A stretch of 64,000 bases of DNA from Microvelia longipes. Lineage: Eukaryota; Arthropoda; Insecta; Hemiptera; Veliidae. Positions 63,576-64,000 of the stretch are shown here, in pieces. The notes under the pieces are model-generated. The model was not told the origin of the DNA, made no database searches, and saw only the letters and a list, made by a program, of their open reading frames with translations. The translations under genes were made by a program, and so were the position numbers. Numbering within the stretch: the stretch's first letter is position 1; each line of letters begins with the position of its first letter. The stretch is taken from positions 57,369,918-57,433,917 of the forward strand of contig JACMZG010000008.1 in assembly GCA_018340805.1 (NCBI GenBank), written 5' to 3'.

Positions 63576-64000
63576 CGGAGTCTATAGTATGTGACACGTA
63601 TAGTATAGTTCAGACAGCCCAGACCTTGAAAAACATCATCATATTTATTTAAACAACTTAAATTATTTTTACATATATTTACTGAGCCTACTGTTTCACT
63701 TTTATAATCAGTTGTAACTAACTTTAAACTTTGACTAGTTTTTAAACCAATGACCGATTTACATGGAATATTAGTCACTATAAAATTGAATTTATGATTT
63801 TCACACGACCAATTTAATGACAATTTAATATGACTTCCCCTTTAACGGGAATATTATTTCTACTGAAGTCTACAAGCCTGACCCTTGTAGGTTTTATATT
63901 ATTTTCAGGAACCCCTAAAGATTTTACCTTGTCATATGAGACCACAATTACTTGTGCCCCTGTATCTACTGTACACTTAAATAATTTGTTATTAACTGAA
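63563..64000 (-). CDS. Gypsy H protease (partial)
   Basis: At the window edge KCTVDTGAQVIVVS carries the DTG active site, in a frame that stops near 63824. The frame 63823-63563 continues with FIVTNIPCKSVIGLKTSQSL, where hydrophobic-Gly replaces the common LLG(R/L) motif, and ends at the RT start with SCLNKYDDVFQGLGCL, the DVF motif before RT. One indel near 63830 separates the two. Confidence 0.82.

Larger units (their letters stand above)
60868..64000 (-). mobile_element. Ty3/Gypsy element H, extends past the window
   Basis: The minus-strand order from the right edge is protease, RT, RNase H, integrase and C-terminal tail, in about six frames. The style is K02A2.6/Mag-like, as for fragment F, but the sequences are well separated. 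Gag and the 5' LTR lie beyond 64000. Confidence 0.92.

Overview
The window looks like heterochromatin-like or transposon-graveyard DNA from a metazoan, most probably an insect or other arthropod. The evidence is the mix of mobile elements: several BEL/Pao elements and Ty3/Gypsy elements, hAT elements with a ZMYM-like (TTF finger plus DUF4371) transposase, Jockey-type LINE pieces, a PIF/Harbinger-like MITE, a mariner-like MITE and long (TA)n tracts. The DNA is AT-rich. I found no recognisable single-copy host gene, no rRNA and no CRISPR. The species cannot be named from the sequence.

Layout. 1184-6670 holds the internal region of a Gypsy element (A) on the minus strand, with frameshifts. A LINE 3' end lies at 8465-8998 and a Gypsy pol remnant (F) at 9806-11766. 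A three-copy hairpin repeat sits at 11880-12310 and a tRNA-like SINE at 13231-13345. A transposase-like gene of an uncharacterised family (29231 down to 27327, then 16480 down to 16081, minus strand) is split by a full BEL/Pao element (B, 16481-27326, 5-bp TSD TTTTG). B itself carries a LINE deletion derivative (21495-23626) and a Harbinger-like element (25269-26471). A tandem duplication of a zinc-finger gene fragment occupies about 30213-33480, with a solo LTR in the second copy.

34614 to about 55600 is a decayed BEL/Pao element (E, minus strand). A hAT element (37295-52548, 8-bp TSD TATACATT) was inserted into its reverse transcriptase. That hAT was in turn hit by a 4.55-kb Gypsy element with identical 120-bp LTRs (C, 42596-47149) and by a 3.1-kb gag-only BEL deletion derivative with identical 250-bp LTRs (D, 48325-51411). 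It also contains an unusual 4-kb structure of two interlocked inverted repeats (37851-41880, order P S P' S') with clusters of TTCG-type hairpins. A hAT-like MITE (52755-54460) and a mariner-like MITE (36396-36800) also hit element E. The right end carries a BEL fragment (G), a LINE fragment and a further Gypsy element (H) that runs off the window.

Almost nothing here is a working gene network. The retroelement proteins would act together as Gag (capsid), protease, reverse transcriptase, RNase H and integrase, but every copy has at least one break visible by eye. The exact TSDs and nested reading frames give a clear relative insertion order, which is the most solid result of this reading. The least explained parts are the P S P' S' hairpin-rich structure, the triple hairpin repeat and the transposase-like family.
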